Assembly (NCBI GenBank): GCA_016743925.1
Contig: JADGFH010000333.1
Span: forward strand, 1 to 6,627
Direction: 5' to 3'
Source: Labilibaculum sp.
GTDB taxonomy: Bacteria; Bacteroidota; Bacteroidia; Bacteroidales; Marinifilaceae
Length of the DNA stretch: 6,627 nucleotides
Shown here in pieces: positions 1 through 6,341 of the stretch (positions within the stretch are counted from its first letter, which is position 1; each line of letters opens with the position of its first letter). The position numbers and the translations under genes are program-made. The notes under the pieces are model-generated. The model was not told the DNA's origin. It was given only the letters and a program-made list of their open reading frames with translations, and ran no database searches.

Positions 1-559
1 GTTTTATATCTAAAGATTTTTGATAGTAAGAAATCGCTTCTGTATAGTTTTTCTGAATTTTCTTAATAATTCCAAATTCATTATAGCACGCAGCAAGCTC
101 TTTATTTCTTTGTAGACTGTCAGCAATGTCTTTGGTTTTATACAAATAACTTAATGCTGATTCATAATCTCCCATCTTGCGATAAGCCTTACTAAGATTT
201 AAAAGTGTATTTAGCTTTGAACTATTTTTGTTCGAATTATATTTCAATGATTTTTGGAAACAATTAATACCATTTTTGTAGTTAGCTTTTGAAGTTTCAA
301 GCAATCCCATATTATTTAAACTTACAACTATCAGTTGTGTATCTTGGGCTTGAGCAGCTCTTCTTTCCGATTCTAACAAGTACACATAAGCACTATCGTA
401 AGAATGTTGCTTCCAATGCTTAATGCCTAAAGTAATAAGATCGACTATCTCTTCACGTTCTGATTTATTTTCTGCTTCAAGGGTTGTGGATATAAAAAGG
501 ATAAATACACATACAATCAATTTGTAAATTAAGAATTTAGGCAGTAAATATCGTTTCAT
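1..559 (-). CDS. TPR-repeat protein with signal peptide, 3' end beyond window
   Basis: The reading frame is open for 186 codons from an ATG at 559 to the window edge, so only the N-terminal part is present. Residues 1-29 look like a Sec signal peptide or membrane anchor: basic start (MKR), a second basic stretch, a hydrophobic core (LIVCVFILFIS), then a possible cleavage site after TLEA. The rest reads as tetratricopeptide repeats at about residues 77-108, 115-147 and 154-186, with TPR-like positions such as NNMGLLE...YKNGINCFQKSL, KAYRKMGDYESALSYL and NEFGIIKKIQKNYTEAISYY. In Bacteroidota such exported TPR N-termini often precede a transmembrane helix and a histidine kinase or LuxR-type HTH domain. 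That part would lie outside the window, so the function is open. The gene lies 78 bases downstream of the lipoprotein gene, with a terminator in the gap. No convincing own promoter is seen. Confidence 0.85.
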   Translation of the reverse strand, partial: MKRYLLPKFLIYKLIVCVFILFISTTLEAENKSEREEIVDLITLGIKHWKQHSYDSAYVYLLESERRAAQAQDTQLIVVSLNNMGLLETSKANYKNGINCFQKSLKYNSNKNSSKLNTLLNLSKAYRKMGDYESALSYLYKTKDIADSLQRNKELAACYNEFGIIKKIQKNYTEAISYYQKSLDIK

Positions 560-576
560 TGGGTTTAGGTGAAATT

Positions 577-606
577 AAAAAAAGAGAGCCATAAATATGA
601 CTCTCT
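577..606 (-). terminator. Intrinsic terminator after the lipoprotein gene
   Basis: Bases 583-590 (AGAGAGCC) pair with 599-606 (GACTCTCT) in an 8-bp stem that contains one G-T wobble, around an 8-base A/T loop. On the minus strand the stem is followed directly by seven T residues (plus-strand A run 577-583). It begins about 30 bases after the lipoprotein stop codon and ends only 18 bases before the ATG of the downstream TPR gene. It should therefore end most lipoprotein transcripts and limit read-through into the TPR gene. Confidence 0.8.
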
Positions 607-637
607 TAATTTATTAAAAATAACTGAATATGTTATT

Positions 638-1012
638 TTATTCTAAACTAATCTCAAGCTCTTCGGTAAAACCATCTTGACCATTCACCGAAACAAGATA
701 ATTCCCTGGCTCCTCTACCTCTAAGTAAAAAATTCCAGCAGTATTTGAGGTCGTCTCATCCATCACTTCGAACCCTGGTACAGATTCCAATGTAACACTT
801 GAAGAACGAACTGTTGTACCTTCAAGAATTATTGGCCAATCTGGTATATCGTCATCATCATCACCATATTTTAGTTTTGATTTCATGACTTTAATTGAAA
901 TCGAACTTTGCTTATCTTCCGGCACAAAATCCTCATCATTTTTATCACAGCTAACAAAAGTTAAAGAGAATAAAGCGATTAATAGGATTGATATAAATGT
1001 ATAATTTTTCAT
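638..1012 (-). CDS. Small secreted lipoprotein with acidic run and beta-sandwich-like C-terminus
   Basis: This encodes a 124-residue protein. The ATG at 1012 is chosen because it gives a textbook lipoprotein signal: MKNYTF, a hydrophobic core (ISILLIALFSLTF), then VSC with Cys22 as the lipidated residue. The frame is open 56 codons further upstream, but that extension would bury the signal peptide and covers hairpin-rich DNA. The mature end CDKNDED is acidic, as in Bacteroidota signals for surface-exposed lipoproteins. Residues 51-55 are five consecutive Asp. From about residue 57 the pattern (TVRSSSVTLESV...TAGIFYLEVEEPGNYLVSVN) resembles a small Ig-like or carboxypeptidase-regulatory-like beta fold, including a PGxYxVxV strand. 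I do not recognise a specific family, and the function is unknown. The exported TPR gene immediately downstream may be linked functionally, but a terminator separates the two. Confidence 0.8.
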   Translation of the reverse strand: MKNYTFISILLIALFSLTFVSCDKNDEDFVPEDKQSSISIKVMKSKLKYGDDDDDIPDWPIILEGTTVRSSSVTLESVPGFEVMDETTSNTAGIFYLEVEEPGNYLVSVNGQDGFTEELEISLE

Positions 1013-1251
1013 TTTATTTAGATTTAAATTTTTAGACATAGCTCGCCGATTACGGTTTAGTGAGCGTTTAAATTGAAAACCAGAATTTGTTCTGGTAAAA
1101 AGTTTGTGAAAGGATGAATGAACAGTAAGCAAAACGACAAGTCGTCCTTTCAAAGCAATTATCGAATTGCTTATGTTCACTCTTTGAGAATGTTTATTAT
1201 CTTTGGTAGCTAACCAAGTTCGTACGGAACAAACATTCAGTTGAAATTTCT
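1013..1251. other. Non-coding stretch dense in short inverted repeats
   Basis: No firm gene lies here. Six dyads are visible. (1) 1041-1065: GCTC/GAGC enclosing CCG-ATTA-CGG, flanked by ATTTAAA at 1022-1028 and TTTAAAT at 1067-1073. (2) 1079-1096: ACCAGAA-TTTG-TTCTGGT, perfect. (3) 1108-1151: GAAAGGA/TCCTTTC enclosing CGAC-AA-GTCG (1135-1144). (4) 1153-1172: AAGCAATT-ATCG-AATTGCTT, perfect 8 bp. (5) 1203-1217: TTGGT/ACCAA. (6) 1218-1230: GTTC/GAAC. Dyads 1-4 lie upstream of the lipoprotein gene and could form a structured 5' leader. Dyads 5-6 sit next to a possible plus-strand promoter and could be operators. No tRNA, rRNA or known riboswitch is recognised. Short dyads also arise by chance in AT-rich DNA; the two perfect ones are the firmest. 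Confidence 0.5.
1198..1205 (+). promoter_or_regulatory. Possible Bacteroidota -7 promoter box (TATCTTTG)
   Basis: The octamer matches the Bacteroidota -7 consensus TAnnTTTG exactly and points toward the plus-strand operon. A proper -33 TTTG is lacking at the usual spacing: only TTC at 1176-1178 lies about 19 bases upstream, and the TTTG at 1183-1186 is too close. A start near 1212 would give a leader of about 205 bases to the STAND gene and would cover the small ORF at 1252. Such matches can occur by chance in AT-rich DNA. Confidence 0.3.
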
Positions 1252-1365
1252 ATGAACAAAACTATAGAGAACCCAAATGTTAATTTTGGAAATGATTGGA
1301 AACCTCCATTTCCAAAAAATGATGGTGAAGAAAACGACATTGAAAGCAGAAGATATCCTCCGTAA
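1252..1365 (+). CDS. Possible 37-residue small protein upstream of the STAND gene
   Basis: An ATG at 1252 opens 37 codons ending in TAA (1363-1365), 53 bases before the STAND gene and on the same strand. The peptide begins MNKTIENPNVNFGNDW and ends ESRRYPP. It is polar, rich in Asn, Asp, Glu and Pro, has no hydrophobic segment and no signal peptide, and matches no family I know. No Shine-Dalgarno sequence is visible, which is not decisive in this phylum. Past the stop, the same frame stays open for 19 more codons (YQAFSEQQLSSVTVKK...) to a TGA at 1423-1425. The region could therefore be a decayed N-terminal remnant of a longer gene rather than a separate small protein. It may equally be a chance ORF. 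Confidence 0.3.
   Translation: MNKTIENPNVNFGNDWKPPFPKNDGEENDIESRRYPP
1281..1288 (+). promoter_or_regulatory. Second possible -7 promoter box (TAATTTTG)
   Basis: This octamer also fits TAnnTTTG and lies 130 bases before the STAND start codon, inside the possible small ORF. No -33 TTTG is present at the usual spacing. If it is the true operon promoter, the ORF at 1252 would not be translated from the main transcript. Confidence 0.2.
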
Positions 1366-1418
1366 TATCAAGCTTTTAGTGAACAACAACTTTCATCTGT
1401 CACTGTAAAAAAAATAAT

Positions 1419-4400
1419 ATGCTGATAACAGAAATATCCCCAATCAGATACTTTGCCGAAGCGGAGGTGAAAGCCAATGGCTGCGAAATAAGAACCCTAA
1501 TCCGTAAAGAATTTCAGCATCATGAAAACAAGGAACAGTTAAGTACGGCTTCCAGAATAAAGAATCATGTAAACAAAGGACTCCTTAATTACATACATGC
1601 CCTTTGGAATAAGTCTATGAAGGCTTGGCAAAAAAAGATGGAGGAACTTTTTGCCAATGAGAAAACTCAAACCGATTTCTGTTCCAAACGTTGTTTGGCA
1701 ATATTGAGCGATTATTCAAGCCTGAATGCTTATGAGCAAAACAACCAATTTTTAATCGCCCAAAGTTTGGACTTGCAAGCGATAATAGAAGAAAATGCTA
1801 CGGTATGGAAAGAAAAGGGCAAATATGAAGAACTACTGCACTTGCAGAATGAATTTACCGATTTTCTGGAGCAAAAAATTCTGCTCGATGCGATAAACAC
1901 CCTAAAGGGATGCAGAATGATTACCGAAGCTTTTTTGTACGAGATAAAAGATCTATCGGATAAGGAAATTGTGCAAAGTTTTAATTTGAATGCCGACGAT
2001 TTTAAACAGCCTCAAAGCCTAATCACAGGAAATTGCACCACCGAATTTCGCAACTACACCATCAATTTTGCAGTTGGGCTATTGATGCTGAATTTACAGG
2101 AGGAGTATTCAGTTATCGAAGCACGCAAAAAGGAAAGCATTTCTCTTTTGCAAAGCGAAAAAAAATGGGCTGATTACCTAGAGGAATCGAACAATCAAAC
2201 CTATGGTTTCCTGGCTGAAATGTCGAAAGAAAAGTACGATGCCGAGGTATTTACAGACCGCAATCAAGTTAGCGACTCGTTTCAACAGTTTGCTGAATCA
2301 ACATCAACTGCTTTTATTCTTTTGGGAAGTGCAGGGAGCGGAAAAACCAATCAAATTTGTCATTGGGCTTCCGAATTGCTAAAAGGGAACGAGTGTGTTA
2401 TCTGTATCAACAGCAAGATTTTTTCGAATATCAGCGTGGAAGAATATTTTCAGACTGCTTTCGGAGAGCTCAAGCTGGAAACGCTCCTGACCAATTTGCA
2501 GATTCTAGCCAATCAAAACAAAAAGAAAATCTACCTCTTTTTCGATGCCATAAACGAATGTGTAGACTATTTCGATAAAACTTCTCAGAAGAATCAGAAA
2601 GGTCCTATTGAATTGTTAAAGGTAATCGACAAGTATTTTATCAAACACAATTTGCCCGATCTTAAAATTGTGATCAGCTGTCGATCTTACACCTGGAAAG
2701 AACTGATTGAACTGGAAGCATCGGCGATCAAGCACGATTTGTACTATTCCAAACAACGAAAAGAGGAACACACCACCATTCAGCATTTGAGTGAATCGGA
2801 ATTGCAGTGCACTTACAAAAAATATCAGCATAAATATCAACTCCAAACCAGTAGCGAGGAATTATTTCATGCCGATTTTAACCTGATTCGAAATCGTTTA
2901 AGCGATCCCTTGATCTTAAAAATGGCTTCCCTGGTATTTCAAAATCAGGTTTTACCCAATGACATTCGCCTGTTCCATTCCAACCAACTGTTTGAAAATC
3001 TACTAAAGGAAAAGGGAATTACTCCATCAGCAAAAAACAAGCGCGAACACATTCTGCTCAATAAAATTGCCAAATACCTCTGGAAATCGGGTCAGGATTC
3101 CATTTCGATGGATCAGCTTATTATGGCATACGACGATGATGATTATCCGGTACACAGCCTGAGCAAAAGTATTTTTCAGAACGATAATTTTGAATTCACT
3201 TTTCCTTTTGATGCATTGATCGAAAAGGGAATTCTGAAAATTGAGAAAAAATATGGTAGCGATGAAATTCGATTTGTTTACGAACGATACCAGGAATATT
3301 TGTTCGCTCGCATTTTTAAAGATCAGGAAAATACAAAGCTGACTCATCCGGCTCTTCCCATCCCACCAGAATCCTATAAAAGAGAACTGCTAACTGGCAA
3401 AAATTATGCTGTGGTGCGTAATGCCTTGCGTTCTGCCCTGCTTCAGGATTATCTGGACAAAAACAACGATCCAAAAACCATTTTAAGCCTGGCTTGCGAC
3501 AACAATTACGAAGTGCAGCAATTGGTTATCGATGCACTTTCGGTGATTTTGCAGGAAGATTACAACCAACTTTGGAGCTTGTTAGAACAAATGTTGTCTC
3601 ACAAGCGAGAGTATTCGAGCGAAAAGGGAAAACAGCTTGATAAATTGGAGAAACTGTTGGAAGATTACAGTAAAAAAAAAATCAAAAATCAGTCGGCAAA
3701 ATATGAGCACCACTTGCAGGAGCGAAATCAAATCTTGAACGATTTATCGCCCACCATACAGGTAAAAAAGATCGCCATTTATGCCATCTACGAAATCTTT
3801 AAATCGGATATCTATCAAAATCATTTGTATCCTAAAGAAAAACATCCGGTTTCTTCTCTTCTGCATGCCATGGCCAACCCGGTTTCAAGAGTAAGGGATA
3901 TTGTTAGTTTGTATGTTTACTACATCACCAAACTGGACAAAAACCTGTGGTCTGAAATTTTAGATCAGCTTGCAGGAAAAATGACCAAATCGAATGTGAT
4001 TCTGAATTTCTGGAACGATTCGTTAAAGAAGCATGTATTCGAGCCCGCCATTCGCATCAGTACTTTATTGATTGTGGAAGATTTATCGAGCAAAAAAGAT
4101 GTGGATCTCAGCAAAGATTATGAATTCACCTTTACCATTATCAATCAATGGACAAAAATATTAAGCGAATTCAGCATTGTTTTTCCGGTATTAAAGAAAT
4201 TCACGCTGCGAAAGTTGGCTACCATTCAATCGGAATATGTGAACAATGGAATCGAATACCAACACTTCTGGGATCAGGTTCCAAAAGTCAGCCAAAATGG
4301 AGAATGGTCGCAGCAGGGATATGACCTTCTGTTGGCTTACCTCACCAATGACAATGGGGAATTTACAGCATTGCATCCTTTGGTGATGAAAGGAATGTAT

Positions 4401-5342
4401 TCGGGCGATGCCTACAGCTTTTTAATGCTGGAGAGAGTATTAATTATGCAGGCATTTAAAGACTGGAAACGCATCGAAAATATTGTTCAGCAAATTAACG
4501 ATGCCGATAAATCACATCCCTCGGTGAATTACATGCAGATGTCTATTTTGTATGTGCTGTTCAGGTATATGATCAAAACTAAAAATCCTGACAAGGAAGC
4601 CATGCGTTTGTTTTCGACCCTGGTTTACAATTGGACCCTAAGATGCAAGGGTACGTATTATGCCCACAACAATTGCAAAGCCAACAACAACAAACCTTAC
4701 AAGCAATACACCCTTAATTGGTATGGTGCAGCCTACTGTACCCATTACGGCGATGGAAACAAACGAGAAGAAGATCAATATCCAATGCCGATTTTCTATC
4801 AGCTTATTGATGAAGCAATGCAAAATATGGATAAGGATTTGCTGTACTGTTGCATTGAAAATATTGCTGTTTTGGTTACCGATTTTGGGTTCTACAAAAG
4901 TGCATTGCAACTTTTCGAATACGTAATCAATAAAATACGGTACGAATCGACAATTATCGAATTGGATTCCATACAAGTCGATCGTGCAAATTATCAGGAC
5001 AATCTAAGAACCTTTTTGTGTAAAACCCTGGGTACCATTAAAAGTTATCATCACAAAGAAGTAGATTTCTTTATTTACAACAACTTAAGAAATTCTACCT
5101 TTCCCGAAATCGACAAATTCCGCGAGGAATTGATCAATTACAATCAATCTTACGAAAATATAGGAGATTTATTAACCCATAAGTTTGGCAACTTCATCAT
5201 TTGGTCTTTCCAAAACGACCCAAAAGTTAGTGCATCTCTAAAACAAATTATGCAGTACGGAACCGAAGCGGACAATTACAAAGGATGGTTTAAAAAACTA
5301 TCAACTCATGTATTTGATAAACTTTTTGGCATCGAATTTTAA
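1419..5342 (+). CDS. STAND/NACHT-type P-loop NTPase, NLR-like (Avs/bNACHT-like) candidate defence sensor
   Basis: This encodes 1307 residues. Residues 1-280 are mostly helical with no recognised effector. A NACHT-like ATPase starts near 285: Walker A GSAGSGKT (303-310, Lys309), Walker B YLFFDAINE (Asp376, Glu380), a sensor-like segment IVISCRSYTW (Arg422) and a GxP-like SDPLIL (Pro497). A winged-helix-like segment ends with IRFVYERYQEYLFAR (617-631), the NLR motif usually seen as F.h..fqEylaA. Residues 640-1307 are helical HEAT/TPR-like repeats (for example near 690-720 and 808-850), typical of a ligand-sensing half. A polar, aromatic Cys/His-rich insertion lies at 1076-1114. Related bacterial STAND proteins detect phage proteins, oligomerise with ATP and trigger an N-terminal or associated effector; that role is inferred here. 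ATG 1419 is the first in-frame ATG after a stop at 1380-1382 and follows an A/T-rich leader. The GDPD gene is 11 bases downstream. An A10 run at 3672-3681 could slip. Confidence 0.88.
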   Translation: MLITEISPIRYFAEAEVKANGCEIRTLIRKEFQHHENKEQLSTASRIKNHVNKGLLNYIHALWNKSMKAWQKKMEELFANEKTQTDFCSKRCLAILSDYSSLNAYEQNNQFLIAQSLDLQAIIEENATVWKEKGKYEELLHLQNEFTDFLEQKILLDAINTLKGCRMITEAFLYEIKDLSDKEIVQSFNLNADDFKQPQSLITGNCTTEFRNYTINFAVGLLMLNLQEEYSVIEARKKESISLLQSEKKWADYLEESNNQTYGFLAEMSKEKYDAEVFTDRNQVSDSFQQFAESTSTAFILLGSAGSGKTNQICHWASELLKGNECVICINSKIFSNISVEEYFQTAFGELKLETLLTNLQILANQNKKKIYLFFDAINECVDYFDKTSQKNQKGPIELLKVIDKYFIKHNLPDLKIVISCRSYTWKELIELEASAIKHDLYYSKQRKEEHTTIQHLSESELQCTYKKYQHKYQLQTSSEELFHADFNLIRNRLSDPLILKMASLVFQNQVLPNDIRLFHSNQLFENLLKEKGITPSAKNKREHILLNKIAKYLWKSGQDSISMDQLIMAYDDDDYPVHSLSKSIFQNDNFEFTFPFDALIEKGILKIEKKYGSDEIRFVYERYQEYLFARIFKDQENTKLTHPALPIPPESYKRELLTGKNYAVVRNALRSALLQDYLDKNNDPKTILSLACDNNYEVQQLVIDALSVILQEDYNQLWSLLEQMLSHKREYSSEKGKQLDKLEKLLEDYSKKKIKNQSAKYEHHLQERNQILNDLSPTIQVKKIAIYAIYEIFKSDIYQNHLYPKEKHPVSSLLHAMANPVSRVRDIVSLYVYYITKLDKNLWSEILDQLAGKMTKSNVILNFWNDSLKKHVFEPAIRISTLLIVEDLSSKKDVDLSKDYEFTFTIINQWTKILSEFSIVFPVLKKFTLRKLATIQSEYVNNGIEYQHFWDQVPKVSQNGEWSQQGYDLLLAYLTNDNGEFTALHPLVMKGMYSGDAYSFLMLERVLIMQAFKDWKRIENIVQQINDADKSHPSVNYMQMSILYVLFRYMIKTKNPDKEAMRLFSTLVYNWTLRCKGTYYAHNNCKANNNKPYKQYTLNWYGAAYCTHYGDGNKREEDQYPMPIFYQLIDEAMQNMDKDLLYCCIENIAVLVTDFGFYKSALQLFEYVINKIRYESTIIELDSIQVDRANYQDNLRTFLCKTLGTIKSYHHKEVDFFIYNNLRNSTFPEIDKFREELINYNQSYENIGDLLTHKFGNFIIWSFQNDPKVSASLKQIMQYGTEADNYKGWFKKLSTHVFDKLFGIEF

Positions 5343-5353
5343 AGAAGAATAAA

Positions 5354-6223
5354 ATGAGCAAAAACAAAAAAACAAGCATCAGAAAATACATTCTAATCCT
5401 ATTCTGTATCCCTTTACTTTACAGCGGATTTCACTACATCAGGCTGATCACTTATTCAGGTACAGATCCTTTTCCCAAACGAACTGTTATCGCGCATAGA
5501 GGTGCTGGTGGCGAAATGCCCGAAAATACCCTTGCAGCAGTAAAACAAGCCATAGAAGATAACTCGGATTACATCGAAATAGACGTGCATGAAAGCAAGG
5601 ATGGAGCAATTTGTGTGATGCACGACAGAAGCGTAAACAGAACCACCAACGGAAAAGGAAAAATAAAGAGTTTGACCTGGGAAGAGATTCAAAAGTTAGA
5701 TGCCGGATCGTGGTTTTCGCCAGAGTTTAAAAACGAAAGAGTTCCTTTGTTAGAGCAGGTTATACAAGCTATAAATGGCAGGTGTAAACTACTAATCGAA
5801 ATCAAAAAAGGCGATCCTTATTATCCTGATATCGAAAAAAAAGTAGTCGGAATCATTCAAAAACACAATGCTCAGCAATGGTGTGCTGTGCAGAGTTTTA
5901 ATATGGATGTTATTGAGAAAATTCACAAGCTGGATTCTTCACTGGAATTGCATAAACTGGAGGTATTTGTGCTGCCCGCTTTCAACTTTGCCTTCGATGG
6001 CTTGCCACATGCTTTCAGACCTGACGAGAATTCATATATTAAAGCCTACAATGTGAATTGTTTTTTCCTTTCTTCGAGCATTATTGAATCAATTCACGCA
6101 TCAAACAAAAAGGTAAATGCCTGGACCTGCGATTCTCCTTCTATCATAAACAAAATGCTCTCGATTGGTGCCGATGGAATTATTACCAACCAACCAAAAA
6201 ACACAAACAAGCTTCTTAAATAA
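5354..6223 (+). CDS. Membrane-anchored glycerophosphodiester phosphodiesterase-family protein
   Basis: This encodes 289 residues of the GDPD (UgpQ/GlpQ-like) TIM-barrel family, which hydrolyses glycerophosphodiesters to glycerol 3-phosphate and an alcohol. The landmarks are in order: VIAHRGAGGEMPENT (His48, Arg49, Glu57), EIDVHESKDG (Glu75, Asp77), VMHDRSVNRTTNGKG (His90, Asp91), LLIEIKKGD (Glu149, Lys151), and the C-terminal VNAWTCDSPS with IGADGIITNQP (about 254-281). Catalytic histidines and acidic metal ligands all appear present, so it should be active. The N-terminus has basic residues (MSKNKKTSIRK) followed by one hydrophobic segment (about 12-30) without a lipobox. This suggests an inner-membrane anchor or signal peptide with the catalytic domain in the periplasm. 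The start follows AGAAG-containing sequence and lies 11 bases after the STAND stop, so the two are probably co-transcribed and translationally coupled. It may be a defence partner or an unrelated lipid-salvage enzyme; the sequence does not decide. Confidence 0.92.
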   Translation: MSKNKKTSIRKYILILFCIPLLYSGFHYIRLITYSGTDPFPKRTVIAHRGAGGEMPENTLAAVKQAIEDNSDYIEIDVHESKDGAICVMHDRSVNRTTNGKGKIKSLTWEEIQKLDAGSWFSPEFKNERVPLLEQVIQAINGRCKLLIEIKKGDPYYPDIEKKVVGIIQKHNAQQWCAVQSFNMDVIEKIHKLDSSLELHKLEVFVLPAFNFAFDGLPHAFRPDENSYIKAYNVNCFFLSSSIIESIHASNKKVNAWTCDSPSIINKMLSIGADGIITNQPKNTNKLLK

Positions 6224-6259
6224 AAGCATTTCGAATTTGCTTCTAAAACACAAGAATAA

Positions 6260-6302
6260 AAGCGCCACTCCTTAACAGGAAGTGGCGCTTACTTTGTTTT
6301 TT
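6260..6302. terminator. Strong intrinsic terminator, probably bidirectional
   Basis: Bases 6260-6269 (AAGCGCCACT) pair perfectly with 6281-6290 (AGTGGCGCTT). The stem continues as CCT/AGG (6270-6272 with 6277-6279) after a single bulged A at 6280, leaving a TAAC loop. On the plus strand a T-rich tract (6293-6302) follows, so it ends the STAND-GDPD operon about 37 bases after the GDPD stop. On the minus strand the stem is followed by CTTTTATTC, so it may also end the convergent gene whose stop codon is at 6342-6344. Confidence 0.9.
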
Positions 6303-6341
6303 ACATCGAAATAATATTATACTTCTTCTAATTCCTATAAA

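Noticed and set aside
1079..1096. Perfect dyad as a minus-strand terminator
   Set aside because: The stem is only 7 bp and is followed by TTTTCAATTT, a broken T-tract. No gene ends just upstream of it on that strand, so it is kept only as part of the hairpin cluster.
1013..1180. In-frame 56-codon N-terminal extension of the lipoprotein gene, starting at 1180
   Set aside because: It would bury a canonical lipoprotein signal peptide (ATG at 1012), is basic and low in recognisable structure, and covers DNA full of inverted repeats.
1041..1230. Integron attC site, CRISPR repeats or retron RNA
   Set aside because: The dyads differ in sequence and spacing, no RYYYAAC/GTTRRRY pair is found, there is no repeated unit with spacers, and no integrase, Cas or reverse transcriptase gene is nearby.
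1257..1264. Minus-strand TAGTTTTG as a promoter for the lipoprotein gene
   Set aside because: It fits TAnnTTTG but has no -33 element at usable spacing, would give a leader of about 240 bases, and overlaps the possible small ORF. Too weak to annotate.
4660..4926. 88-codon plus-strand frame overlapping the STAND gene, and similar ones at 2357-2578 and 5868-6056
   Set aside because: They are out-of-frame shadows of well-supported proteins and show no domain or start context.
4638..4976. 112-codon minus-strand open frame inside the STAND gene, with similar ones at 2616-2846 and 3027-3347
   Set aside because: These are antisense to a continuous coding sequence with clear motifs and have no protein features of their own.
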